Shown here: positions 1-9,080 of the stretch, one piece after another | Layout of the letters: the number at the start of each line of letters is the position of its first letter | Numbering within the stretch: position 1 is the stretch's first letter | Assembly (NCBI RefSeq): GCF_900199455.1 | Contig: NZ_FZQR01000002.1 | Location: 372,001-436,000 of the forward strand | Direction of reading: 5' to 3' | DNA from: Mesorhizobium carmichaelinearum | Lineage (GTDB): Bacteria; Pseudomonadota; Alphaproteobacteria; Rhizobiales; Rhizobiaceae | Length of the DNA: 64,000 bases | Program-made: the position numbers and the translations under genes | The notes under the pieces: generated by a model | What the model saw: only the letters and a program-made list of their open reading frames with translations | Told to the model about the DNA's origin: nothing | Databases searched by the model: none

Positions 1-105
1 CTGGAGGGCCGCACCGCCAAGGTGCTCGGCGCCTACACGATCGAAGGCGGCCAGGACCTGCCATTGGTGACCCCGGCGGAGGCCGAGATCGGGCCGAAGC
101 CATGA
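1..105 (+). CDS. C-terminal end of a protein encoded just before the sugar transporter genes (partial)
   Basis: Only the last 34 codons are present, ending at a TGA at 103-105 that overlaps the ATG of the next gene in an ATGA junction. This places the gene in the same operon as the sugar ABC transporter. The tail reads roughly as a beta-rich segment ending in ...PAEAEIGPKP. In rhizobial RbsA/RbsC-type operons a small periplasmic DUF2291 lipoprotein often sits between the binding protein and the ATPase, and the fragment would fit the end of one. It is too short to prove this, and a binding-protein C-terminus is the alternative. Confidence 0.6.
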   Translation: MEGRTAKVLGAYTIEGGQDLPLVTPAEAEIGPKP

Positions 106-1667
106 ACACGGTGCTTAGCCAAGACGTCATCCTCAAGCTGGAAGACGTCTCCAAAGTCTCTGCCGGCACCGTCGCGGTCAAGCAGGCCAATTTCGAGGTG
201 CGCAAGGGCGCGGTCAATGTGCTCGTCGGCGAGAATGGCGCCGGCAAGTCGACGCTGATGAAGATCATCGCCGGCGTCGAGCAGCCGACGGCCGGGCGCA
301 TCCTGCTCGACGGCAATGAGGTGTCCTTCTCCTCCTCCGGTGACGCGGTGAACCGCGGCATCGGCATGGTGTTCCAGGAATTGAACCTGTTCGGCAACAT
401 GACGGTCGCCGAGAACATTTTTGCCACGCGCGAGATCACCAACCGGTTTGGCAAGATCGACCGCAAGGAACAGGAACGGCGGGCCGGTGAATTCCTCGAT
501 CGGCTCGAAGCCGGCACCCGGCCGGACATGCTGGTCGAGGATCTGCGCATCGGCCAGCAGCAGCTGGTCGAGATCGCCAAGGCTGTCTCGCTCGACGCTC
601 GCATCCTGATCATGGACGAGCCGACTTCGGCGCTGAGTGCGTCCGAAGTCGAGATCCTGTTCAAGGTGATCGCCGACCTCAAGGCGCGCGGCGTGGCGAT
701 CGTCTACATCTCGCACCGGCTCGAGGAGCTGATTCGCATCGGCGACTACATCACCGTGCTGCGCGACGGCCGCATCACCGGCCAGGAGGAGATGAGACAC
801 GTCGACACGCAATGGATCGTGCGGCAGATGATCGGCTCGGATGCCAAGGATTTCGCCAAGGCCGACGACCATGTACCGGGCGAGGAAATCTTCCGCGCCG
901 AGGACATCTGCCTGCCGCGCGCCACCGGCGGACTGGCGGTCGATCACGTCTCGCTGTCGCTGCGCGCCGGCGAGATTCTGGGCATCTACGGCCTGATGGG
1001 CGCCGGGCGCAGCGAGCTGTTCGACTGCATCATGGGCCGCCACGGCCATGCCAGCGGCAAGATCTTCATCGACGGAAAACATATCAGGGAACGCGACACG
1101 ACGCGGCGCATCCGGCGCGGCCTGGCGCTGATCCCGGAAGACCGCCAGCGCGAGGGCCTGGTCTCAATCCTCTCGGTCGCCAGCAATTTGACGCTGGCGA
1201 GCCTGTCGCGCTTCGTGCGCCTGTTCCACATCCGTGGCGGCGACGAGCGGCAGGCTGTCACGGAGATGGTGCGGGAGCTTTCGATCAAAGTCGCCGACCC
1301 GGCGCAGGAAGTCTCGTCGCTTTCCGGCGGCAACCAGCAGAAGGTGGTGATCGGCAAGGCACTGCTCACCGGACCGAAGGTGCTCTTGATGGACGAGCCG
1401 AGCCGCGGCATCGATGTCGGCGCCAAGGCTGACGTCTTCCGCACCATGCGCAAACTGTCGCGCGATGGGCTCGGCATCCTCTTCGCCACATCCGACCTCG
1501 ACGAGGTGATGGCGCTGTCCGACCGGATCGCGGTGATGAGCAATGGCAAACTGACCGGCATGTTCGACCGCGCCGAGGCGACCGAGGCCGCGATCGTCGC
1601 CGCATCGGCGCTCGGCCACGGACCGGCCCTCGCACGTCTTGCCCCAGAACATGGAGAGCAACGCTGA
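102..1667 (+). CDS. Sugar ABC transporter ATP-binding protein, RbsA type (two ABC domains)
   Basis: The 521-residue protein has the duplicated ABC architecture of the ribose/xylose/galactose (CUT2) importers. The N-terminal half carries a complete Walker A (GENGAGKST, near residue 45) and a Walker B ending in LIMDEPTSALS. The C-terminal half has the degenerate P-loop typical of the second RbsA domain (GLMGAGRSE), an intact SSLSGGNQQK signature and LLMDEPSRGID. It should energise uptake by the permease encoded next, whose ATG overlaps this stop (TGATG at 1665-1669). Because apiose dehydrogenase and apionate lactonase follow in the same operon, D-apiose is the likely substrate. That is inferred from context, not from the sequence of this subunit. 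Confidence 0.92.
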   Translation: MNTVLSQDVILKLEDVSKVSAGTVAVKQANFEVRKGAVNVLVGENGAGKSTLMKIIAGVEQPTAGRILLDGNEVSFSSSGDAVNRGIGMVFQELNLFGNMTVAENIFATREITNRFGKIDRKEQERRAGEFLDRLEAGTRPDMLVEDLRIGQQQLVEIAKAVSLDARILIMDEPTSALSASEVEILFKVIADLKARGVAIVYISHRLEELIRIGDYITVLRDGRITGQEEMRHVDTQWIVRQMIGSDAKDFAKADDHVPGEEIFRAEDICLPRATGGLAVDHVSLSLRAGEILGIYGLMGAGRSELFDCIMGRHGHASGKIFIDGKHIRERDTTRRIRRGLALIPEDRQREGLVSILSVASNLTLASLSRFVRLFHIRGGDERQAVTEMVRELSIKVADPAQEVSSLSGGNQQKVVIGKALLTGPKVLLMDEPSRGIDVGAKADVFRTMRKLSRDGLGILFATSDLDEVMALSDRIAVMSNGKLTGMFDRAEATEAAIVAASALGHGPALARLAPEHGEQR

Positions 1668-2731
1668 TGACTGACATTCCGGCCAGAGCGGCTCACGCAT
1701 CGGCCTCCAGCGGCTCGGCGCTGCTGACGCTGATGAAGCTCCGGACCTTCATCGCGCTGATCGCCGTGCTGGTGTTCTTCTCCATCGCAGCGCCGAACTT
1801 CCTGTCGGCCGCCAATCTGATCCTCATGGCCAAGCATGTGGCGCTCAACGCCTTCCTCGCCATGGGCATGACCTTCGTCATCATCACCGGCGGCATCGAC
1901 CTTTCGGTCGGCTCTATCGTCGGCCTGTGCGGCATGGTGGCCGGCTATCTCGTGCTCAACGGCATCGATCTGCAGATCGGCTACACCATCTATTTCAACG
2001 TGGTCGAGATCGCATTGATCACCCTGGCGGTCGGCATATTGATCGGCGCCGTCAACGGATTGCTGATCACCCGGCTCAATGTCGCACCCTTCATTGCCAC
2101 GCTCGGCGTCCTCTACGTGGCGCGCGGCCTGGCGCTGCTGTCGTCCGACGGCCGCACCTTCCCCAATCTGGTCGGCAAGCCGGAGCTCGGCACCACAGGC
2201 TTCGGCTTCCTCGGCGCCGGCCGGCTCGTCGGCCTGCCGGTGTCGATCTGGATCCTGATCGTCGTGGCGCTGGGAGCCGCCTATCTCGCCCGGTACACGC
2301 CGCTCGGCCGCCACATCTTCGCGGTCGGCGGCAACGAGCGCGCGGCACGGATTTCCGGCGTGCGCGTCAACATGGTCAAGATGTTCGTCTACATGTTCTC
2401 CGGTTTCTGCGCGGCGATCGTCGGCCTCATCATCTCGTCGGAACTGATGGCCTCGCATCCGGCGACGGGCGAGAGTTTCGAGCTGAATGCCATTGCGGCC
2501 GCGGTGCTTGGCGGCACCTCGATGTCGGGCGGCCGCGGCACGATCGGCGGCACCATTGTCGGCGCCTTCGTCATCGGCATACTGTCGGACGGGCTGGTGA
2601 TGATGGGCGTGAGTTCCTTCTGGCAGATGGTGATCAAGGGCCTCGTCATCATCGTCGCCGTCGTCGTCGACCAGGCGCAGCGCCGGCTCCAGCAGCGTGT
2701 GACCCTGATGCAGATGGCAAAGGCGGGTTGA
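1667..2731 (+). CDS. Sugar ABC transporter permease, RbsC type
   Basis: This 354-residue integral membrane protein begins after a short polar leader and has about eight to ten hydrophobic segments. It carries the BPD_transp_2 (CUT2) hallmark stretch GGIDLSVGSIVGL after the second or third segment, and AAAVLGGTSMSGGRGTIGG near the cytoplasmic coupling loop. It forms the channel for the sugar imported by the preceding ATPase, probably D-apiose given the downstream enzymes. The start overlaps the ATPase stop by one base, and the apiose dehydrogenase ATG follows two bases after the stop, so the genes are almost certainly co-transcribed. Confidence 0.92.
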   Translation: MTDIPARAAHASASSGSALLTLMKLRTFIALIAVLVFFSIAAPNFLSAANLILMAKHVALNAFLAMGMTFVIITGGIDLSVGSIVGLCGMVAGYLVLNGIDLQIGYTIYFNVVEIALITLAVGILIGAVNGLLITRLNVAPFIATLGVLYVARGLALLSSDGRTFPNLVGKPELGTTGFGFLGAGRLVGLPVSIWILIVVALGAAYLARYTPLGRHIFAVGGNERAARISGVRVNMVKMFVYMFSGFCAAIVGLIISSELMASHPATGESFELNAIAAAVLGGTSMSGGRGTIGGTIVGAFVIGILSDGLVMMGVSSFWQMVIKGLVIIVAVVVDQAQRRLQQRVTLMQMAKAG

Positions 2732-2733
2732 GC

Positions 2734-3768
2734 ATGGTGAATTTGAGCGGAGCGCTGATCGGCTGCGGCTTCTTCGCCGTCAACCAGATGCATGCCTGGC
2801 GCGACATCGACGGCGCCTCGATCATCGCCATTTGCGACCGCGATCCGGAGCGGCTCAGGATTGTTGGCGACCAGTTCGGCGTCGAGCGGCGCTATACCGA
2901 TGCCGCGGCGCTGTTCGCCGCCGAGACGCTCGACTTCGTCGACATCGCCACCACCGTCGCCAGCCATCGGCCGCTGGTCGAGATGGCGGCCGCCCACCGC
3001 GTTCCGGTGATCTGCCAGAAACCCTTCGCGCCGACGCTCACCGACGCCAAGGCGATGGTCGCGGCCTGCGCCAAGGCCGGCGTGCCGCTGATGGTGCATG
3101 AGAATTTCCGCTGGCAGTCGCCGATCCAGGCGGTGCGCGCCGTGCTCGACAGCGGCGCGATCGGCACGCCCTTCTTCGGGCGAATCTCCTTCCGCTCTGC
3201 CTATGACGTGTTTTCCGGCCAGCCCTATCTGGCGACGGGCAAGCGTTTCATCATCGAGGATCTCGGCATCCATATCCTCGACATTGCGCGTTTTCTCCTC
3301 GGCGACGTGTCGAGCCTCACCGCCCGCACCGCGCGCATCAATCCGGCCATCGCCGGCGAGGATGTCGCCACCATGCTGATGGATCACAAAAGCGGCGCCA
3401 CTTCGGTGGTCGATTGCAGCTATGCAACCAGGCTTGCCGTCGAGCCATTTCCCGAAACGCTGATCGAGATCGACGGCAGCGACGGGACCGTGCGGCTGGC
3501 GCAAGGATACCAGCTCACCGTCACCGGCAAGAGCGGCACAATTGTCAGGGATATCTCGCCGCCGCTGCTGCCCTGGGCCTCGCGGCCATGGCACAACATC
3601 CAGGAGAGCGTGCTGGCGATCCAGCGGCACTGGGTCGACTGCCTTGCATCAGGCAAGGAGCCAGCTACCTCGGGCGCCGACAACCTCAAGACATTCGCGC
3701 TGGTCGAGGCGGCCTATTCCGGCGCCGCCAGCCGGCAGCCGGTGCAGATCGACGACCTGCTGAAATGA
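2734..3768 (+). CDS. apsD: D-apiose dehydrogenase (Gfo/Idh/MocA family)
   Basis: The 344-residue protein has an N-terminal Rossmann fold (GALIGCGFFAVNQMHAW) with the Gfo/Idh/MocA signature QKPFAPT at the end of that domain, then an alpha/beta substrate domain. In the characterised family ApsD oxidises D-apiose with NAD to D-apionolactone, the first step of oxidative apiose breakdown. The assignment rests on the family-specific N-terminus and above all on its neighbours: apionate lactonase overlaps its 3' end, and a RuBisCO-like protein and DUF1537 kinase follow. The ATG at 2734 starts two bases after the permease stop. A longer in-frame extension upstream only shadows the permease gene. Gfo/Idh proteins have broad substrates, so a related sugar remains possible. 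Confidence 0.8.
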   Translation: MVNLSGALIGCGFFAVNQMHAWRDIDGASIIAICDRDPERLRIVGDQFGVERRYTDAAALFAAETLDFVDIATTVASHRPLVEMAAAHRVPVICQKPFAPTLTDAKAMVAACAKAGVPLMVHENFRWQSPIQAVRAVLDSGAIGTPFFGRISFRSAYDVFSGQPYLATGKRFIIEDLGIHILDIARFLLGDVSSLTARTARINPAIAGEDVATMLMDHKSGATSVVDCSYATRLAVEPFPETLIEIDGSDGTVRLAQGYQLTVTGKSGTIVRDISPPLLPWASRPWHNIQESVLAIQRHWVDCLASGKEPATSGADNLKTFALVEAAYSGAASRQPVQIDDLLK

Positions 3769-5603
3769 CCGTCGATCGCTTCCTCCACTGCGGCACACGT
3801 GCAGTGGAAGCCGAACCGGTCCGGCTCAGCGCCGGGCCACTCAGCGCCGATTTCGTCAACGGCAATCTGCGCACCATCCGCCACGGCGGCACGGAGGTGC
3901 TGCGCGCCATCGCCTATATCGTGCGCGACCGCGACTGGGGCACCTACGAGCCCGCGCTGACGGACCTTGTCATCGACCAGGGCGCCGATGCTTTCTCGGT
4001 CGGCTACACGGCGAGTTGCACCGGACCGGGCGGAAGCCGGCTCGCCTTCCGCGCTATCATCAAAGGCTGCTCTGACGGCCGACTGGTGTTTGATGTCAAC
4101 GCGCTGGCCGAAAGCGATTTCGAGACCAACCGCTGCGGCTTCTGCATCCTGCATCCGATCTCCGGTCTCGCCGGCAGCCCGGTGACGGTGGAGCACACGG
4201 ACGGCAGCGTGGTGGCGACGAAACTGCCTGACCTGATCGACCCTTGGCAGCCTTTCAAGGATTTGCGCGCCATCACGCATGAGGTGCGTCTCGGCATCAG
4301 CGCCGAATGCCGCATGGACGGCGACATTTTCGAGATGGAGGACCAGCGTAACTGGTCCGATGCCTCCTACAAGACCTATGTGCGGCCGCTGGCGCTGCCA
4401 TGGCCCTATGTGTTGCCGGCCGGCGAAACCAATCGCCAGACGATCAGCCTGCGCATTGCCGGCAACGGCAAGCCGCCGGCAGTCGCCGAGGCGTCCGGTG
4501 CGGTCCGCGTGACGCTTGGCGAGCCCGGTCCGGCGCTGCCGGACGTCGGCGTGATCGTCTATCCCGGCGATGTCGAGACGGTGCTGGCGAACCTTTCGGC
4601 GCTCGGCATGCTTGGTCCACAGCAACTGCTGTTCCACTACGATCCGACGCGCGGTCACGGGCTCGACGCCTTGCGCGCTTTCGCCCGGCTCGCCGGCGTC
4701 TATCCTGCCCGCACAACGCTCGAATGCGTGGTCGCCTGCAGTGGCGATCTCGATGCCGAGCTCTCCGATATCGCCGGCCTGGTGCGCCGCGCGGGCCTGC
4801 GGCTCGATGCCATAGCGGTGTCGCCGTCCGTCGACCGCCAGTCGACACCGCCGGGCAGTGCCTGGCCGCCCTGCCCGCCGCTGGAAGATGTCTATGCCGC
4901 GGCACGACGCGCCTTTCCCGACATCCGTCTCGGCGGCGGCATGTTCAGCTACTTCACCGAACTCAACCGCAAGCGCGTTCCGGCCGGGCTGCTCGATTTC
5001 GTCACCCATTGCACCTGCCCGATCGTGCACGCAGCCGACGATCTCAGCGTCATGCAGTCGCTGGAGGCGTTGCCGTTCATCACCCGGTCGGCGCGGGCGA
5101 TCTTCGGTGACAAGCCCTACCGGATCGGACCTTCGACCATTGCCATGCGGCAGAACCCCTATGGCGGCGCGACCAAGGACAATCCGCAGGGACAGCGCAT
5201 CGCCATGGCGAACCGCGATCCGCGCCACAACGGCCTGTTCGCCGCCGCCTGGACCATCGGCTATGCCGTAGGTGTTGCGTCGGCCGGGCTGGAGATGCTG
5301 ACGCTGTCCGGCTTCACCGGGCCGTTCGGCGTGCTGGCGGCATCCGGGGAACCGACCGTCGAAGGATCTCCGCGGCCGATCTTCCAAGCCATCAAGGGGC
5401 TTTGCGAATTGGCTGGTCTCGCGCATATCTCCGCCAAGACGAGCGACAAAACGCGGATAGCGGCGCTGGCCGGCCGCTCCACCTCGGGCGAGACCATCGT
5501 GTGGCTGGCGAACCTGACGGCAAACGATGTCCCGGTCGACGCTTCGGCGCTTGGCCAGGGTCATCTCGTCATGTCGCCCTACGCCATTATCCGGATCGGT
5601 TAA
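3765..5603 (+). CDS. apnL: D-apionate lactonase
   Basis: The gene encodes 612 residues and opens in an ATGA overlap with the apiose dehydrogenase stop. The N-terminal ~250 residues form a beta-rich region beginning with the conserved GPLSADFVNGNLRTI and RAIAYIVRDRDWGTY stretches of the ApnL family. The rest looks like a TIM-barrel-type hydrolase part (for example GGGMFSYFTELNRKR) with a small C-terminal beta domain. ApnL hydrolyses apionolactone to D-apionate in the cytoplasm. There is no signal peptide, which agrees with a cytoplasmic place after uptake. Length and order next to apsD match described apiose clusters. The gene ends four bases before the convergent GntR gene. Confidence 0.85.
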   Translation: MTVDRFLHCGTRAVEAEPVRLSAGPLSADFVNGNLRTIRHGGTEVLRAIAYIVRDRDWGTYEPALTDLVIDQGADAFSVGYTASCTGPGGSRLAFRAIIKGCSDGRLVFDVNALAESDFETNRCGFCILHPISGLAGSPVTVEHTDGSVVATKLPDLIDPWQPFKDLRAITHEVRLGISAECRMDGDIFEMEDQRNWSDASYKTYVRPLALPWPYVLPAGETNRQTISLRIAGNGKPPAVAEASGAVRVTLGEPGPALPDVGVIVYPGDVETVLANLSALGMLGPQQLLFHYDPTRGHGLDALRAFARLAGVYPARTTLECVVACSGDLDAELSDIAGLVRRAGLRLDAIAVSPSVDRQSTPPGSAWPPCPPLEDVYAAARRAFPDIRLGGGMFSYFTELNRKRVPAGLLDFVTHCTCPIVHAADDLSVMQSLEALPFITRSARAIFGDKPYRIGPSTIAMRQNPYGGATKDNPQGQRIAMANRDPRHNGLFAAAWTIGYAVGVASAGLEMLTLSGFTGPFGVLAASGEPTVEGSPRPIFQAIKGLCELAGLAHISAKTSDKTRIAALAGRSTSGETIVWLANLTANDVPVDASALGQGHLVMSPYAIIRIG

Positions 5604-5607
5604 GAGC

Positions 5608-6321
5608 CTACTTCTCGGAGTTCATCACATAGAGCGCGCGCGAGCGTTCGAGGTGCTTGATCATCGACTTCTCGGCACCGTCGGCATCCCTGTGCTCGAT
5701 GCGGTCGACGATCTCCTCGTGCTCGGTCAGCGTGTACTTTTCCTTGCCGGTCCAGATCAGCATCTCGGTGTGATATTCCTTCAGCCAGCCGAGCATCGCC
5801 TCGCTGACGGCGACATAGATCGGGTTGCCCGATATCGCCGCGATCTGGGTGTGAAATTTCATGTCGGCGGAAATGAAGGCGTCGGAATCGCCGCGCGCGG
5901 CACGCTGCTCGGCGACGGTTGCCTTGAGCCGCTGCACGTCCTCGACGGCGGCCTTCTCGGCGGCTTCCCTGACCATGCCACGCTCGAAGAAGATGCGCGC
6001 GGTCTTGAGGTGCTCGAGCGTGTCCCTCGACGACGACAGGATGATCTTGGCCGCGCCGTCGACCTGTTTGATAATCGACTTGGCGGTGAGCTGCAGCACC
6101 TTGGCCCGCTCGCCATGCGAAATCGCGACAAGGCCCATATTGCTCAGCGCCTGCATCGCCTCGCGGATCGCCGGCCGGCCAACCTCGAAGCGCTCCATCA
6201 ATTCGCGCTCCGACGGCATGTCGTCGCCCGGCTGCAGCTCGCCGCTGGTGATCAGCCGCTTCAGCCTTGCAAAGACTTCGTCGGAAAGTTTGCGCCGGAC
6301 GATCGGCTCCGAACGGTTCAT
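5608..6321 (-). CDS. GntR/FadR-family transcriptional regulator, NanR-like
   Basis: The 237-residue protein has an N-terminal winged helix (residues ~10-75, with PSERELMERFEVGRPAIREAMQAL) and a helical FCD effector domain. It is transcribed away from the RuBisCO-like gene and toward apnL, so it sits between the two halves of the apiose pathway and is the obvious candidate regulator of it. The likely ligand is a pathway intermediate, but nothing in the sequence names it. The 177-base gap to the divergent gene holds a GTA-N7-TAC dyad containing TATACC, the complement of the GGTATA bound by E. coli NanR. Confidence 0.85.
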   Translation of the reverse strand: MNRSEPIVRRKLSDEVFARLKRLITSGELQPGDDMPSERELMERFEVGRPAIREAMQALSNMGLVAISHGERAKVLQLTAKSIIKQVDGAAKIILSSSRDTLEHLKTARIFFERGMVREAAEKAAVEDVQRLKATVAEQRAARGDSDAFISADMKFHTQIAAISGNPIYVAVSEAMLGWLKEYHTEMLIWTGKEKYTLTEHEEIVDRIEHRDADGAEKSMIKHLERSRALYVMNSEK

Positions 6322-6498
6322 CGTGACGAATCACTCCCTGGCCCGGTTCCTGTTTAGCATTCCCGGCGCGATTCCCGGAATGCCTGCGCCTTGACCGCCC
6401 CCGTTGCGCGAACCGGGATATTTGCTTGCAATACTTATGTACTCATTATACCAGATTTGGAGCACAACAAAACTTTTTTCGGACGCTTTCGACCGGCC
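6322..6498. promoter_or_regulatory. Divergent control region between gntR and the RuBisCO-like gene
   Basis: This 177-base AT-richer gap lies between divergent genes. At 6440-6452 a GTA-N7-TAC dyad is followed by CAG, giving TATACCAG, which resembles FadR/NanR-type operators. Nearer to gntR, GCATTCC at 6357-6363 and GGAATGC at 6377-6383 form a second inverted repeat. Either could bind the GntR regulator; no exact consensus match allows a firm call. Confidence 0.4.
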
Positions 6499-7749
6499 AT
6501 GATCACAGTCACCTATCGCATCGAAACGCCTGACAGCATCGAAGCGCTGGCGGCCAAGATCGCCAGCGACCAGTCGACCGGCACCTTTGTCGCCCTGCCC
6601 GGCGAGACCGAAGAGCTGAAGGCACGCGTGGCGGCGCGGGTGCTGGCGATCCGGCATCTGCCCGATGCGCAGCTTCCGTCCATTCCCGAGGCTGGCACCG
6701 GACCTTTCAAACGCGCCGATGTCGACATCGCCTTTCCGTTCGACGCGATCGGCACCGACCTGTCGGCGCTGATGACCATCGCCATCGGCGGCACCTATTC
6801 GATCAAGGGTCTGTCTGGCATCCGCGTCGTCGACATGAAGCTGCCGCAAGAATTCAGGGGCGCGCATCCAGGCCCGCAATTTGGTGTCGCCGGCAGCCGC
6901 CGGCTGACCGGCGTTGAGGGCCGCCCGATCATCGGCACCATCGTCAAGCCGGCGCTGGGCTTGCGGCCACCCGAGACGGCCGCGATGGTGGGCGAGTTGA
7001 TCGAGGCCGGCGTCGATTTCATCAAGGACGATGAGAAGCTGATGAGCCCGGCCTACTCGCCACTGGCGGACCGGGTGAAGGCGATCATGCCGCCGATCCT
7101 CGACCACGAGCAGAAGACCGGCAAGAAGGTGATGTATGCCTTCGGCATCTCGCATGCCGATCCCGACGAGATGATGCGCAACCACGATCTGGTGCTTGCG
7201 GCCGGCGGCAATTGCGCGGTCATCAACATCAACTCCATCGGCTTCGGCGGCATGGCATACCTCAGAAAGCGCTCCGGCCTGGTGCTGCACGCCCACCGCA
7301 ATGGCTGGGACATCCTCACCCGCCACCCCGGACTCGGCATGGATTTCAAGGTCTGGCAGCAGTTCTGGCGGCTGCTTGGCGTCGACCAGTTCCAGATCAA
7401 CGGCATCGCCTCGAAATACTGGGAGCCGGACGAGTCTTTCGTCCGCTCCTTCGAGGCGGTGACGACGCCGCTGTTTTCGCCCGACGATTGCGCGCTGCCT
7501 GTCGCCGGTTCCGGCCAGTGGGGCGGACAGGCGCCCGAGACCTATGAGCGCACCGGGCGGACGGTCGATCTCCTCTATCTCTGCGGCGGCGGCATCGTCA
7601 GCCATCCGGATGGCCCGGGTGCCGGCGTGCGCGCCGTGCAGCAGGCCTGGCAGGCCGCCGTCGCGGGCATTGCGCTGGCGGACTATGCCAGCAGCCATGC
7701 CGAGCTGGCGCGCTCGATCGAAAAGTTCGGCGACGGCAAGGCGGCATGA
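6499..7749 (+). CDS. oiaX: RuBisCO-like protein, probable 3-oxo-isoapionate-4-phosphate decarboxylase
   Basis: The 416-residue RuBisCO large-subunit homologue keeps Lys150 in IVKPALGL and the metal-site run Lys176-Asp-Asp-Glu179, where true RuBisCO has its carbamylated lysine and two acids. It sits with apiose genes and in ATGA overlap with the kinase that would make its substrate. Known apiose RuBisCO-like proteins are either decarboxylases (OiaX, giving L-erythrulose 1-phosphate and CO2) or transcarboxylase/hydrolases (OiaT, giving 3-phosphoglycerate and glycolate). OiaX is preferred because isomerases that handle erythrulose phosphates lie 6 kb away, but the sequence alone does not settle it. 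The ATG at 6499 is chosen because the in-frame extension to 6391 crosses the AT-rich promoter region. Confidence 0.78.
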   Translation: MITVTYRIETPDSIEALAAKIASDQSTGTFVALPGETEELKARVAARVLAIRHLPDAQLPSIPEAGTGPFKRADVDIAFPFDAIGTDLSALMTIAIGGTYSIKGLSGIRVVDMKLPQEFRGAHPGPQFGVAGSRRLTGVEGRPIIGTIVKPALGLRPPETAAMVGELIEAGVDFIKDDEKLMSPAYSPLADRVKAIMPPILDHEQKTGKKVMYAFGISHADPDEMMRNHDLVLAAGGNCAVININSIGFGGMAYLRKRSGLVLHAHRNGWDILTRHPGLGMDFKVWQQFWRLLGVDQFQINGIASKYWEPDESFVRSFEAVTTPLFSPDDCALPVAGSGQWGGQAPETYERTGRTVDLLYLCGGGIVSHPDGPGAGVRAVQQAWQAAVAGIALADYASSHAELARSIEKFGDGKAA

Positions 7750-9080
7750 GCGCAGCCATGCAGAACCTGCTGCTCAGCTATTATGGCGATGACCTCACCG
7801 GTTCGACCGACGTCATGGAGGCGCTCGAGCTTGGCGGCGTGCCGACCGTGCTGTTCATGCGCCAACCCGAGCAGCCCTTGCTGGCGCGGTTTTCGCAATG
7901 CCGCGCCGTGGGACTGGCCGGCACCAGCCGCAGCGAAACGCCGCAGTGGATGGACGACAATCTGGCGCCGGCCTTCGAATGGCTGAGCGGGCTGCAAGCG
8001 ACGGTTTGCCACTACAAGATCTGCTCGACCTTCGATTCCAGCCCGGCGATCGGCAGCATCGGCCGCGCCATCGAGATCGGCCGGCGCGTCTTCGACCAGA
8101 AGAGCGTGCCAGTGGTTGTCGGGGCGCCTCAACTCAAGCGCTACACAGCGTTCGGCAACCTCTTCGCGGCGTTTCGCGGCACCTATTTCCGCATCGACCG
8201 CCACCCCGTCATGAGCCGGCATCCGGTGACGCCGATGAACGAGGCCGATCTGCTCGTCCACCTCTCGCGTCAGACCGATCTCGGTTCCGGCCTAGTCGAT
8301 CTGGCGGCGCTGCAGGCGGATGATCTTCCGCAAACGGTCGATCATGCCCTGCAGGGCAAGGAAATCGTCCTGTTCGACGTCGAAAGCCGCCAGACGCAGA
8401 CACGCGTGGGTGAGCAGATATGGCGGATTTGCAAACAAGGCCATGGTTTCGTCGTCGGGTCCTCGGGCGTCGAATATGCGCTGCTTGCCGAATGGGCCGG
8501 CAAAGGCATCGCAGCGGGGCACGCATCCTTCGCGCCGCCCGGTCCGGTGGACCGGCTCGCCGTGGTCTCGGGCAGTGTGTCGCCGACCACCGAGAAGCAG
8601 ATCCGCTTCGCGCTCGCCCATGGCTTCGACGGCATCCAGATGGATGCCATGCAGTTGGTCTCGGGCGGCGCCGGCAAGGCGATCGAGGGCGCTATTGAAA
8701 GTGGCCTGGCGAGCCTCGCGGCAGGGCGCAGCGTCATCCTCTACACCGCCCTTGGTCCGCAGGCCGACCGCAGTGCCGAGATCGACCATATCGACGGCGC
8801 GCGGAACAAGCTCGGCCGGGCACTGGGGGACATTCTGCGCCGGCTGGTCGTCGAGCAGAAACTCAAGCGCGCGGTGATCGCCGGTGGCGACACTTCCAGC
8901 CACGCGCTGGGGCAATTGTCGATCGATGCGCTGACCGTGCGCATGCCGCTGCCACAATCACCGGGTTCACCGCTTTGCCTTGCCCATGGCGGCGGCGAGA
9001 TCGACGGTCTCGAAATCGCGCTGAAGGGCGGCCAGGTCGGCACCGACGCCTATTTCGAGACGATCCGGCTGGGCAGTTAA
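7746..9080 (+). CDS. oiaK: 3-oxo-isoapionate kinase (DUF1537 family)
   Basis: This 444-residue member of the DUF1537 four-carbon acid kinase family starts with the YYGDDLTGSTDVMEAL motif at residues ~12-27. Its C-terminal nucleotide-binding domain includes AGGDTSSHAL. In apiose catabolism OiaK phosphorylates 3-oxo-isoapionate with ATP to the 4-phosphate, which the RuBisCO-like enzyme then uses. The ATGA overlap at 7746-7749 couples translation of the two genes. Relatives act on D-threonate or D-erythronate, so the substrate is assigned from gene context. Its stop overlaps the end of the convergent Lrp-type gene. Confidence 0.8.
   Translation: MSAAMQNLLLSYYGDDLTGSTDVMEALELGGVPTVLFMRQPEQPLLARFSQCRAVGLAGTSRSETPQWMDDNLAPAFEWLSGLQATVCHYKICSTFDSSPAIGSIGRAIEIGRRVFDQKSVPVVVGAPQLKRYTAFGNLFAAFRGTYFRIDRHPVMSRHPVTPMNEADLLVHLSRQTDLGSGLVDLAALQADDLPQTVDHALQGKEIVLFDVESRQTQTRVGEQIWRICKQGHGFVVGSSGVEYALLAEWAGKGIAAGHASFAPPGPVDRLAVVSGSVSPTTEKQIRFALAHGFDGIQMDAMQLVSGGAGKAIEGAIESGLASLAAGRSVILYTALGPQADRSAEIDHIDGARNKLGRALGDILRRLVVEQKLKRAVIAGGDTSSHALGQLSIDALTVRMPLPQSPGSPLCLAHGGGEIDGLEIALKGGQVGTDAYFETIRLGS

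Noticed and set aside
986..2458. Long open frames antisense to the ABC ATPase, permease and lactonase genes (for example 33-1082, 986-2458 and 3714-5564 on the minus strand)
   Set aside because: They are rich in Arg, Asp, His and Ala, show no domain or ribosome site, and mirror genes with clear families. This is the usual result of high third-position GC.
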